From DUAL01 sp036012565 (GTDB lineage Bacteria; Bacteroidota; Bacteroidia; Flavobacteriales; BACL11): a stretch of DNA of 26,966 nucleotides. Made by a program: the position numbers and the translations under genes. The notes below the pieces were generated by a model. The model had not been told where the DNA came from. It did not search any database and saw only the letters and a program-made list of their open reading frames with translations. The stretch is from NCBI GenBank assembly GCA_036012565.1, contig DASCPP010000012.1:1-26966 (forward strand), given 5' to 3'. Numbering within the stretch: the first letter of the stretch is position 1; each line of letters starts with the position of its first letter. Below, piece after piece: positions 16,543 to 23,901 of the stretch.

Positions 16543-17817
16543 TTAATAAGCAAATATCGGATATTCTTTCATCAAATTATTTACTTTCTGTTTTACGGAA
16601 TTGATAGTTGTTTCGTTCTCAAAATCCATGATTACATCATCAATCAAATCAACAATTTGTGCAATAGTTTCCTCTTTTATTCCCCTTGTAGTAATAGCTG
16701 GTGTGCCAATTCGTATGCCGGATGTGATAAAAGGCGATTGTGTATCAAAAGGAACCATGTTTTTGTTGAGAGTGATGTCGGCTTTAACCAATGCGTTTTC
16801 AGCATCTTTTCCCGTTACATTTTTACTTCTCAAATCAATTAGCATACAATGATTCTGGGTTCCTCCTGAAATTACTTTATATCCTTTATCAATAAAGCAT
16901 TGCGCCATCAATTGTGCATTTTTAATTACTTGTTGGCTATATTCTTTGAATGATGGATGAAGTGCTTCCCCAAAAGCTATTGCTTTTGCTGCAATTACGT
17001 GTTCTAATGGTCCGCCTTGTGAACCCGGGAAAACGGCAGAATTCAGTATTGTAGACATCATTCTGACTTTCCCTTTTGGAGTAGTTATCCTCCAGGGATT
17101 TTCAAAATCTTTTCCCATCATAATCATTCCTCCTCTTGGCCCTCTAAGGGTTTTATGCGTAGTTGTGGTAAGTATGTGGCAATGAGGAGCTGGGTTGTTC
17201 AATAATTTTGCTGCTATTAGCCCAGCAGGATGTGCAATATCTGCCATAAGTAATGTATCAACTTTATCTGCAATCTCTCTAAATCTTTTATAATCCCAAT
17301 CCTGTGAATAGGCAGATGCACCACAAATAATTAGTTTTGGTTTTTTCTCTAATGCTACTTGTTCTAATTTTTCGTAATCTACTTTGCCACTTTCCTCTTC
17401 TACACTATAAAAAGAGGTACTATATAATTTACCTGAAAAATTAACTGGGGAGCCGTGGGTTAAATGCCCTCCATGCGAGAGGTTAAAACCCAAAATTTTA
17501 TCTCCTGGATTAAGGCAAGCGAGCATTACAGCAGCATTTGCCTGAGAACCAGAATGTGGCTGCACATTTACATACTCCACACCAAATAATTCTTTTGCTC
17601 TATCAATAGCTAACTGCTCTACTTTATCTACCACTTCACAGCCACCATAATATCTCTTCTTTGGATATCCTTCCGCATATTTGTTGGTAAGGCATGTGCC
17701 TATTGCCATCATTACCTGCTCACTTACAAAGTTTTCGGAGGCAATTAATTCAATCCCATTTTTTTGCCTCTGATGTTCCTGCTGTATTAAATCAAAAATT
17801 TCTTGATCTTTTTTCAT
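16543..17817 (-). CDS. glyA: serine hydroxymethyltransferase
   Basis: 424 residues from the ATG at 17817. This PLP enzyme converts serine and tetrahydrofolate to glycine and 5,10-methylene-tetrahydrofolate, the main one-carbon source used by FolD. The PLP-binding lysine is K222 in TTTTHKTLRGPRGG; other landmarks are ELIASENFVS, NKYAEGYPKKRYYGGCE in pattern, NVQPHSGSQAN, MADIAHPAGL and PGSQGGPLEH. The longest frame adds 32 residues that run across the intergenic promoter region and are not family sequence, so the ATG before KKDQEIFDL was chosen. It is the first gene of the minus-strand group glyA-rel-fur-purA-ostA-like and is divergent from the NMO-like gene. Confidence 0.97.
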   Translation of the reverse strand: MKKDQEIFDLIQQEHQRQKNGIELIASENFVSEQVMMAIGTCLTNKYAEGYPKKRYYGGCEVVDKVEQLAIDRAKELFGVEYVNVQPHSGSQANAAVMLACLNPGDKILGFNLSHGGHLTHGSPVNFSGKLYSTSFYSVEEESGKVDYEKLEQVALEKKPKLIICGASAYSQDWDYKRFREIADKVDTLLMADIAHPAGLIAAKLLNNPAPHCHILTTTTHKTLRGPRGGMIMMGKDFENPWRITTPKGKVRMMSTILNSAVFPGSQGGPLEHVIAAKAIAFGEALHPSFKEYSQQVIKNAQLMAQCFIDKGYKVISGGTQNHCMLIDLRSKNVTGKDAENALVKADITLNKNMVPFDTQSPFITSGIRIGTPAITTRGIKEETIAQIVDLIDDVIMDFENETTINSVKQKVNNLMKEYPIFAY

Positions 17818-17854
17818 TTCTTTATTCGCTTTTATTTCTATTTTCGTAACGCAA

Positions 17855-17862
17855 CAAATGTA
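17855..17862 (-). promoter_or_regulatory. -7 element (TACATTTG) upstream of glyA
   Basis: On the minus strand this reads TACATTTG, an exact TAnnTTTG match, 37 bases before the glyA ATG. A one-mismatch plus-strand counterpart, TATTTTCG at 17839-17846, sits before the divergent NMO-like gene, so the 52-base gap may hold two back-to-back promoters. No clear TTG at the -33 position. Confidence 0.5.
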
Positions 17863-17869
17863 AATATTT

Positions 17870-18814
17870 ATGAATAGAGTAAAAGAACTTTTTGGAATAA
17901 AATATCCAATCATTCAAGGCGGGATGCTTTGGTGTAGTGGTTGGAGGTTGGCATCAGCTGTAAGTAATGCCGGAGGATTAGGGCTAATTGGCTCAGCATC
18001 AATGTATCCTGATGTTTTGGATGAGCATATCACAAAATGTAAAAAAGCCACAGATAAACCTTTCGGTGTAAATATGGCACTTCTTTATCCAAAAATTGAA
18101 GAGCACATTAATGTTATTATAAAGCAAGAGGTGAAAATTGTTTTCACTTCAGCTGGAAATCCTGCCAAATACACCTCTGTTTTAAAAGAGAAAGGCATAA
18201 AAGTAGTACATGTAGTGCCTAATTTGCGTTTTGCCGAAAAAGCGGTAAATGAAGGAGTGGATGCTATTGTAGTAGAAGGATTTGAAGCGGGAGGACATAA
18301 CGGAAAAGATGAAATAACAACAATATGCTTGATTCCACTTGTAAAAAAAGAAATTAATATTCCAATAATTGCAGCTGGTGGAATTGGAAGTGGAGAGGCT
18401 ATATTAGCTGCTTTTGCATTGGGGGCAGAGGGAGTACAAATTGGAAGCAGGTTTGCAGCATCCAAAGAGAGTTCTGCCCATATTAATTTCAAAAAAGCAA
18501 TTGTTGATGCAGTAGAAAATGACACTATTGTTACCTTAAAAGAATTGGCTCCCGTTCGGCTTTTGAAGAATCCTTTTTATACCAAAATATTTGATGCTTA
18601 TAAAAAAGGATCAACTCCAGAAGAGTTGAAAATATTGCTTGGAAGAGGTAGGGCAAAAAAAGGAATTTTTGAGGGCGATTTGATTGAGGGGGAATTAGAA
18701 ATTGGGCAAGTATCTGCACAGATAAATGAGATAAAATCGGTACAAGAAATAATGGAAGAATTGACTGAGGGCTTTAAAAGGGTTAAAAACAATCTAAATA
18801 ATTTTGATTATTAA
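17870..18814 (+). CDS. nitronate monooxygenase / FabK-like flavoprotein
   Basis: 314 residues, an FMN-dependent TIM barrel of the 2-nitropropane dioxygenase family. Visible motifs: the N-terminal YPIIQGGMLW, SNAGGLGLIGS, FGVNMALLYP, the conserved EAGGHNG with H143 (the active-site histidine position in FabK and class II nitronate monooxygenases), and phosphate-binding AAGGIGSG (168-175) followed by AFALGAEGVQIGSRF. Length and motifs fit either a nitronate monooxygenase, detoxifying alkyl nitronates, or a FabK-type enoyl-ACP reductase in fatty-acid synthesis. The sequence alone does not decide, and there are no fab neighbours. It is divergent from glyA, 52 bases away, and apparently monocistronic, since 141 bases separate it from the next gene. 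Confidence 0.88.
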   Translation: MNRVKELFGIKYPIIQGGMLWCSGWRLASAVSNAGGLGLIGSASMYPDVLDEHITKCKKATDKPFGVNMALLYPKIEEHINVIIKQEVKIVFTSAGNPAKYTSVLKEKGIKVVHVVPNLRFAEKAVNEGVDAIVVEGFEAGGHNGKDEITTICLIPLVKKEINIPIIAAGGIGSGEAILAAFALGAEGVQIGSRFAASKESSAHINFKKAIVDAVENDTIVTLKELAPVRLLKNPFYTKIFDAYKKGSTPEELKILLGRGRAKKGIFEGDLIEGELEIGQVSAQINEIKSVQEIMEELTEGFKRVKNNLNNFDY

Positions 18815-18904
18815 TGAATGAATTACTAATTTTATTCAAGAAACCTTATCTAATTTTTAGCGTTTATTAAGGTGTTGAGTGAATAAGTTATTTACAGGCT
18901 ACCA

Positions 18905-18934
18905 TTGTAGGAAACATAATTATTGCTAAATTTG
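18905..18934 (+). promoter_or_regulatory. Bacteroidota promoter TTG-N19-TAAATTTG before the CHU_C-domain gene
   Basis: TTG at 18905-18907, a spacer of exactly 19 bases, then TAAATTTG at 18927-18934: both halves of the -33/-7 consensus with ideal spacing. Transcription would start about 18940, giving a leader of some 15 bases before the ATG at 18956. This is the best promoter in the window. Confidence 0.65.
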
Positions 18935-18955
18935 TAAAAATTAAATCGCATAAAG

Positions 18956-21900
18956 ATGAAAAAAACACTTTTACTTCTGTTATTATTTACACTATCTTTC
19001 ACGCAAACCAAAGCTTCCCATTTAATGGGTGGGGAAGTAACTTGGGAATGTATTAAGCCAGGAGTAGCGACTTCCGGTATGTATATTTTTACCATGAAAG
19101 TGTATAGAGACTGTAATGGGGTGAATTTAAGTACAAATCCGATAAACTTAACCACAAATCATCCTATCATTTCTTCCATACAGTTAGACTGGATTTCTAA
19201 TACAGATATTTCTCCAGCATGCGATCCTACCAATAGTGGAAATCCGCAAATGAATTGTTTAAATCCTCAACAAGGGTCTGTAGAAGAATGGATATATCAG
19301 TCGCAACCCGTGAATTTACCTGGTATACCACCAGCTACCGGATGGCATTTTTATTGGGGTAGTTGCTGTAGGAATGCAGCTATTGTGAATATTCTTAATC
19401 CTGACACTTATGGTTTTACCCTTAGGGCTATAATGTATCCTTATACTATTCCTCCAAATGCAACTCCAGAGAATACATCCCCTTGTTTCGATTCTTCTCC
19501 TCAGTTTAATGAACAGCCAAAAACAATTATTTGCACTGGCTATCCTTTTTCATATTCCCATAATGCCTCTGACCCTGAGCTAGACGAAATCGTTTATTCT
19601 TGGGGCGACCCTATCGATAACGGATATGTTCCAGGAGCACCAGGTATTATTCCATTTTTGGCTCCTTATACAATTAATAGTCAAATACCAGGAAATCCAA
19701 CATTAGACCCTGTAACAGGGGAGATCTCTTATAATTCAGTAACATCAGGAAACTTTGTAACCTGTATAAAGGTAAGCTCATATAAATGTGGGCAGTTAGT
19801 AGCAGAAGTATTTAGGGAGATACAAGTAATTCTTATTGCTTGTCCAAGTATGGTTGGTGGTGCCCCGAATAACAAACCAGTAGTAAATCCTCCTTTTAAT
19901 GGAGGGACTCAATATAACACAACTGTGTATGCAGGCGATCTTGTAACCTTTAATATTACAGGAACTGATAATGATATTTATGCTAACGGTTCCCCACAGG
20001 ATTTAACATTGGAAGTTTCTGGTGCTCAGTTTTCTTCTGATTATATTAATACTTCTTTGTGTTTAAATCCTCCTTGTGCAACCTTTAATAATGGGGTAGG
20101 ACTTGTTCCGCCTTTCTCAGCACCAACCACTGTTGATGGTATTTTTGAATGGCAAACCAATTGTGCTCATATCGCTTCCAATGTAGGATGTAATATAACA
20201 TCTAATCTATATACTTTCTTAATTAAAGTATATGATGATTTTTGTCCAGCACCTGCTATTGCTATTGCAACAATTTCGGTAGAAGTAGTGGCAGCCCCAA
20301 CTGATAACCCACCTGATATAAGGTGTGTTTCAGTAGATCCAAATGGAGATGTATTGCTTAGTTGGGAACATTTGCTGACTGCTCAATCTTCTACTATTTA
20401 TAATATTTATTCTTCCGGAACTCCTAATGGCCCCTTTACACTTTTAGACACAGTTGTCTATCCGAGTAAAACATATACTCATAGTGGAGCTGGAGCAAAT
20501 AATTCATCAGTTTATTATTACCTAACTTCTGAATCAGATTGTGCAGGAGTATCCGATCCTTCTGATACTTTAAAAACCATAAAATTGGATGTAACTCCTA
20601 TCGCTTCTTCAACTATTGGAGATTTGTTTTGGAATCAAATTCATATTCCAGCACTTACTACTTCAGCAGGAATTTATACCATTTTTGCTTCAGATGGAAG
20701 TGGGGGATGGGCAAATGTTGGGGCTACGGCAGATACTAATTTCCAGTTTCCAGCACAAACTTGTAACTCTTATCAAGGATTTTATGTTTCTTTAGATGAT
20801 GCAAGTGGATGTGTATCCAATTCTTCTATTGATGGCGCTAATTTACAAGATACAATTAGTCCAAATACACCAGTAATAGATGTTGTAACAGTTACTGGAG
20901 GAAAATCTGAAATTAATTGGACTAGCTCTTCTACTGATGTTGATGCTTATGTAATATATATATTAGATGAGTTTGGTGCTTGGATTACAATCGATACTGT
21001 AGATGGTATCGCAAATACAACTTATACTTATAATACATCTAGTGCAAACGATAAATCGGAAACTTTCAGAATTCGCGCTTTAGATAGTTGTTATAATGCA
21101 AGTGGAACATCCTTAAATCATAACTCTATTTATTTGTCTTCAGTTTTAGATGTATGCGAATACAGTATTTATTTCAATTGGAATGATTATAATAACATGG
21201 TGGGGAATTTAAGCCATTACAAAGTAATGATTACAGAAAATACGGAATCTGGAGGAACTGTAAATACAGAAGAAAGATTTACTATCGGTTCGAATAATTA
21301 TACCTTACCTAATATTGCTTCAGGCTCTGTGTATGATGTGGTTGTAGTGGCTTATAATTCCGATTCAACTATCTCTTCCTATTCTAATGTGATAAGTATA
21401 AATGCGGATCTATTTCCAAAGCCTCAGTTTAATTATATCACAAAAGCAACTGTAAATCATGAAACGGGTTTTATTGAGCTAAATTGTCATGTTGATAATG
21501 CAGCTGTGATTGATTATTATAGAGTATTCCGCTCAAAAAGAGATGAAGATAATTTTGTAGATATTGCCCATATTCCATTTAATGGACAGCCAAATATCAG
21601 TTATACAGATGGTGGAGTAAGTACTTCTACCCATTATTATAATTATCAGATTTATCCTGTTGATACCTGTGGGATTACGCTTTCTGTAGGAAGTATACAA
21701 TTTGCTGGAGATACATCTTTTGCACAATCCATATTATTAGAGTCAATTGGAAATAAAGATATGACTAATGATTTAACCTTTAATAATTATGATGGTTGGC
21801 TTGGTAATGATGTCCAGTACAATCTTTATCGTTCGGTAAATAGAGGAGATTTTTCTGCTATTGCTTTGGCTACTTTCATAGGAGGAAGTCATACTTATTC

Positions 21901-22315
21901 TTATCTAGATGATGTAGTGGAATTTACAGATGGGAATGGTCGTTTTTGTTATTATGTAGAGGCCTTGGAAGGAAATACAAATCCTTATGGTTTTGTAGAA
22001 AGAAGTTTATCTAATATAAGTTGTATTTCCCAAGTTCCAATTCTAATTATTCCAAATACTTTCACGCCAAATGATGATGAACACAATGAAATTTTTCATC
22101 CAATAACTTCTTTTGTATCTGAGATTGGATATTCCTTTGCAATTTTTGACAAATGGGGGCATGAAATTTTCCAAACTAACGATCCTTCCAAAGGATGGGA
22201 TGGAAATTATTTAGGCAATCCTGCACAGAATGGAAATTATGTCTATCATGTTCAATATATAAATGGAGTAGGAATGCTTACAGAAAAAACAGATGTTGTA
22301 AGTTTAATAAGATAA
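18956..22315 (+). CDS. large secreted multidomain protein with type B T9SS (CHU_C) C-terminal domain
   Basis: 1119 residues. A signal peptide (MKKTLLLLLLFTLSFTQTKA) is followed by SHLMGGEVTWECI, a mature N-terminus common in large Bacteroidota surface proteins. The first ~430 residues form a cysteine-containing beta-rich module (FTMKVYRDCNG, YWGSCCRNA, SYNSVTSGNFVTCIKVSSY in pattern). From about 450 there are repeated fibronectin type III-like sandwiches (GDVLLSWEHLL...YNIYSS, KSEINWTSSSTDVDAYVIYI in pattern, EYSIYFNWNDYNN). The last ~90 residues are the type B T9SS domain: IPNTFTPNDDEHNE, FAIFDKWGHEIFQT, GWDGNYLGNPAQNGNYVYHV. The product is expected on the cell surface or released; adhesion is a plausible but unproven role. 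It has its own canonical promoter and terminator, so it is a single-gene unit. Confidence 0.88.
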   Translation: MKKTLLLLLLFTLSFTQTKASHLMGGEVTWECIKPGVATSGMYIFTMKVYRDCNGVNLSTNPINLTTNHPIISSIQLDWISNTDISPACDPTNSGNPQMNCLNPQQGSVEEWIYQSQPVNLPGIPPATGWHFYWGSCCRNAAIVNILNPDTYGFTLRAIMYPYTIPPNATPENTSPCFDSSPQFNEQPKTIICTGYPFSYSHNASDPELDEIVYSWGDPIDNGYVPGAPGIIPFLAPYTINSQIPGNPTLDPVTGEISYNSVTSGNFVTCIKVSSYKCGQLVAEVFREIQVILIACPSMVGGAPNNKPVVNPPFNGGTQYNTTVYAGDLVTFNITGTDNDIYANGSPQDLTLEVSGAQFSSDYINTSLCLNPPCATFNNGVGLVPPFSAPTTVDGIFEWQTNCAHIASNVGCNITSNLYTFLIKVYDDFCPAPAIAIATISVEVVAAPTDNPPDIRCVSVDPNGDVLLSWEHLLTAQSSTIYNIYSSGTPNGPFTLLDTVVYPSKTYTHSGAGANNSSVYYYLTSESDCAGVSDPSDTLKTIKLDVTPIASSTIGDLFWNQIHIPALTTSAGIYTIFASDGSGGWANVGATADTNFQFPAQTCNSYQGFYVSLDDASGCVSNSSIDGANLQDTISPNTPVIDVVTVTGGKSEINWTSSSTDVDAYVIYILDEFGAWITIDTVDGIANTTYTYNTSSANDKSETFRIRALDSCYNASGTSLNHNSIYLSSVLDVCEYSIYFNWNDYNNMVGNLSHYKVMITENTESGGTVNTEERFTIGSNNYTLPNIASGSVYDVVVVAYNSDSTISSYSNVISINADLFPKPQFNYITKATVNHETGFIELNCHVDNAAVIDYYRVFRSKRDEDNFVDIAHIPFNGQPNISYTDGGVSTSTHYYNYQIYPVDTCGITLSVGSIQFAGDTSFAQSILLESIGNKDMTNDLTFNNYDGWLGNDVQYNLYRSVNRGDFSAIALATFIGGSHTYSYLDDVVEFTDGNGRFCYYVEALEGNTNPYGFVERSLSNISCISQVPILIIPNTFTPNDDEHNEIFHPITSFVSEIGYSFAIFDKWGHEIFQTNDPSKGWDGNYLGNPAQNGNYVYHVQYINGVGMLTEKTDVVSLIR

Positions 22316-22333
22316 GAAAAATCATATAAAAAT

Positions 22334-22361
22334 AAGAGTCCCATTTTTGGGACTTTTTTTT
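22334..22361 (+). terminator. Rho-independent terminator after the CHU_C-domain gene
   Basis: Stem AGTCCC (22337-22342) and GGGACT (22349-22354) around a six-base loop ATTTTT, followed by a run of seven T. Flanking AAG/TTT extends the stem by A-T and G-T pairs. It lies 19 bases after the stop codon and just before the guaB -7 element, insulating the two units. Confidence 0.85.
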
Positions 22362-22384
22362 GTAATCTGAACTAATATTTTATT

Positions 22385-22392
22385 TATTTTTG
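22385..22392 (+). promoter_or_regulatory. -7 element (TATTTTTG) upstream of guaB
   Basis: An exact TAnnTTTG match 23 bases before the guaB ATG and just downstream of the preceding terminator. The nearest TTG (22360-22362) is 22 bases upstream, inside the terminator T-run, so the -33 part is uncertain. Confidence 0.5.
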
Positions 22393-22415
22393 CACTCAAT
22401 TTTTTAAAACAGAAT

Positions 22416-23882
22416 ATGACCGAAAAATACAAACAAATATCAGAAGGGCTTACTTATGATGATGTATTGGTTGTTCCAGATTATTCTGAAGTATTGCCAT
22501 CTACTGTGGGTGTAACTACAAATTTCACCAAAAATATAAAGTTAAATATTCCTATCGTTTCTGCAGCAATGGATACGGTTACAGAAGCAGGAATGGCTAT
22601 CGCAATCGCCCAAGAAGGTGGTATTGGTGTTTTGCACAAAAACATGAGTATCGAAAATCAGGTAAATGAAGTAAGAAAAGTAAAACGATCAGAAAGTGGA
22701 ATGATTTTAGATCCCATAACTTTATTGGTTGAAGCCAAGGTAGGGGATGCTATGAATATCATGCAAGAATTTAAGATTGGAGGAATTCCAATTATAAATA
22801 AGAAAAATGAATTAGTGGGCATAGTAACTAATAGAGATTTAAGATTCGAGAAAGATTTGAGCTTACCGATTAAGCAAATCATGACTACTGATAACATTAT
22901 TACTACTGAAATTGCTGATTTAGAAAATGCGGAACACATTCTGCAAGAAAACAAAATTGAAAAGTTGCCAGTAGTAAACAAAAATAATGAACTAGTTGGG
23001 CTAATTACTTTTAAGGACATTATTAAAAACAGGATGCGTCCTAACGCTTGCAAAGATAAGTATGGAAGATTAAGAGTTGTTGCGGCTGTTGGTGTAACTA
23101 CTGATGTTTTTGAAAGGATTGCAGCATTAGTAAAAGTATCAGTTGATGCAATTATTATTGATACAGCTCATGGACATTCAAAAGGAGTAATTGATTTGTT
23201 AAAGAAAATAAAATCGGACTACCCAAAATTGGATGTTGTGGTAGGAAATATTGCTACTGCAAAAGCGGCAAAAGATCTTATTGATGCTGGTGCAGATGCC
23301 ATAAAAGTAGGAATTGGTCCTGGTTCAATTTGTACTACAAGAATTATTGCAGGAATTGGGGTTCCTCAACTTACTGCTCTTTTGGATGTAAATGAGGTAG
23401 CAAAAAAGAATAATATTCCTGTAATTGCAGATGGAGGAATAAGGTATTCTGGAGATATTGTAAAAGCATTAGTTGCAGGCTCTAGTGCTGTAATGTTAGG
23501 CTCCTTAATTGCTGGAGTGGAAGAAGCTCCTGGTGAGACTATTATTTTTGAGGGAAGAAAATTCAAAACATTTCGCGGGATGGGTTCAGTGGATGCTATG
23601 CAGGATGGCTCAAAGGACAGATATTTTCAAACTACTGAAAATGATCCAAAGAAATTAGTGCCAGAAGGGATTGTTGGTAGAGTAGCTTATAAAGGTACTT
23701 TATCAGAAGTAATACATCAAATGATTGGAGGATTAAGGGCTGGAATGGGTTATTGTGGCGCTAAAAACATAACAGATTTAGCAAAAGCTAGATTCATAAA
23801 AATTACAGCCTCAGGAGTTACGGAAAGCCATCCTCATGATGTAACTATAACAAGGGAAGCTCCAAATTATAGTCGAAAATAA
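22416..23882 (+). CDS. guaB: IMP dehydrogenase
   Basis: 488 residues, the normal bacterial length. It oxidises IMP to XMP with NAD, the committed step to GMP. N-terminal LTYDDVLVVPDYSEVLPS; two CBS domains at about 95-200 (MTTDNIITTEIADLENAEHIL, EKLPVVNKNNELVGLITFKDI in pattern), the site of nucleotide regulation in this family; the catalytic loop GPGSICTTR with C306 as nucleophile; phosphate-binding IADGGIRYSGDI; and the flap region FRGMGSVDAM. It competes for IMP with PurA, also in this window. It has a -7 element of its own; the PPIase gene starts 19 bases downstream with no terminator between, so guaB and the folding-factor genes may be co-transcribed. Confidence 0.98.
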   Translation: MTEKYKQISEGLTYDDVLVVPDYSEVLPSTVGVTTNFTKNIKLNIPIVSAAMDTVTEAGMAIAIAQEGGIGVLHKNMSIENQVNEVRKVKRSESGMILDPITLLVEAKVGDAMNIMQEFKIGGIPIINKKNELVGIVTNRDLRFEKDLSLPIKQIMTTDNIITTEIADLENAEHILQENKIEKLPVVNKNNELVGLITFKDIIKNRMRPNACKDKYGRLRVVAAVGVTTDVFERIAALVKVSVDAIIIDTAHGHSKGVIDLLKKIKSDYPKLDVVVGNIATAKAAKDLIDAGADAIKVGIGPGSICTTRIIAGIGVPQLTALLDVNEVAKKNNIPVIADGGIRYSGDIVKALVAGSSAVMLGSLIAGVEEAPGETIIFEGRKFKTFRGMGSVDAMQDGSKDRYFQTTENDPKKLVPEGIVGRVAYKGTLSEVIHQMIGGLRAGMGYCGAKNITDLAKARFIKITASGVTESHPHDVTITREAPNYSRK

Positions 23883-23901
23883 ATTTAAAAATAAAATAAG
23901 T

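Noticed and set aside
16405..16842. 145-residue plus-strand frame across the rel/glyA junction
   Set aside because: Antisense to two strongly supported genes, with no start signal and no family resemblance.
18085..18525. 146-residue minus-strand frame inside the NMO-like gene
   Set aside because: Alanine/proline/serine-rich antisense shadow of the flavoprotein barrel; no independent support.
18843..18873. Inverted repeat ACCTTA...TAAGGT in the 141-base gap after the NMO-like gene
   Set aside because: Six base pairs with a 19-base loop and no T-run; too weak to call a terminator or structured RNA. Apart from this and the promoter at 18905-18934, I see nothing in the gap.
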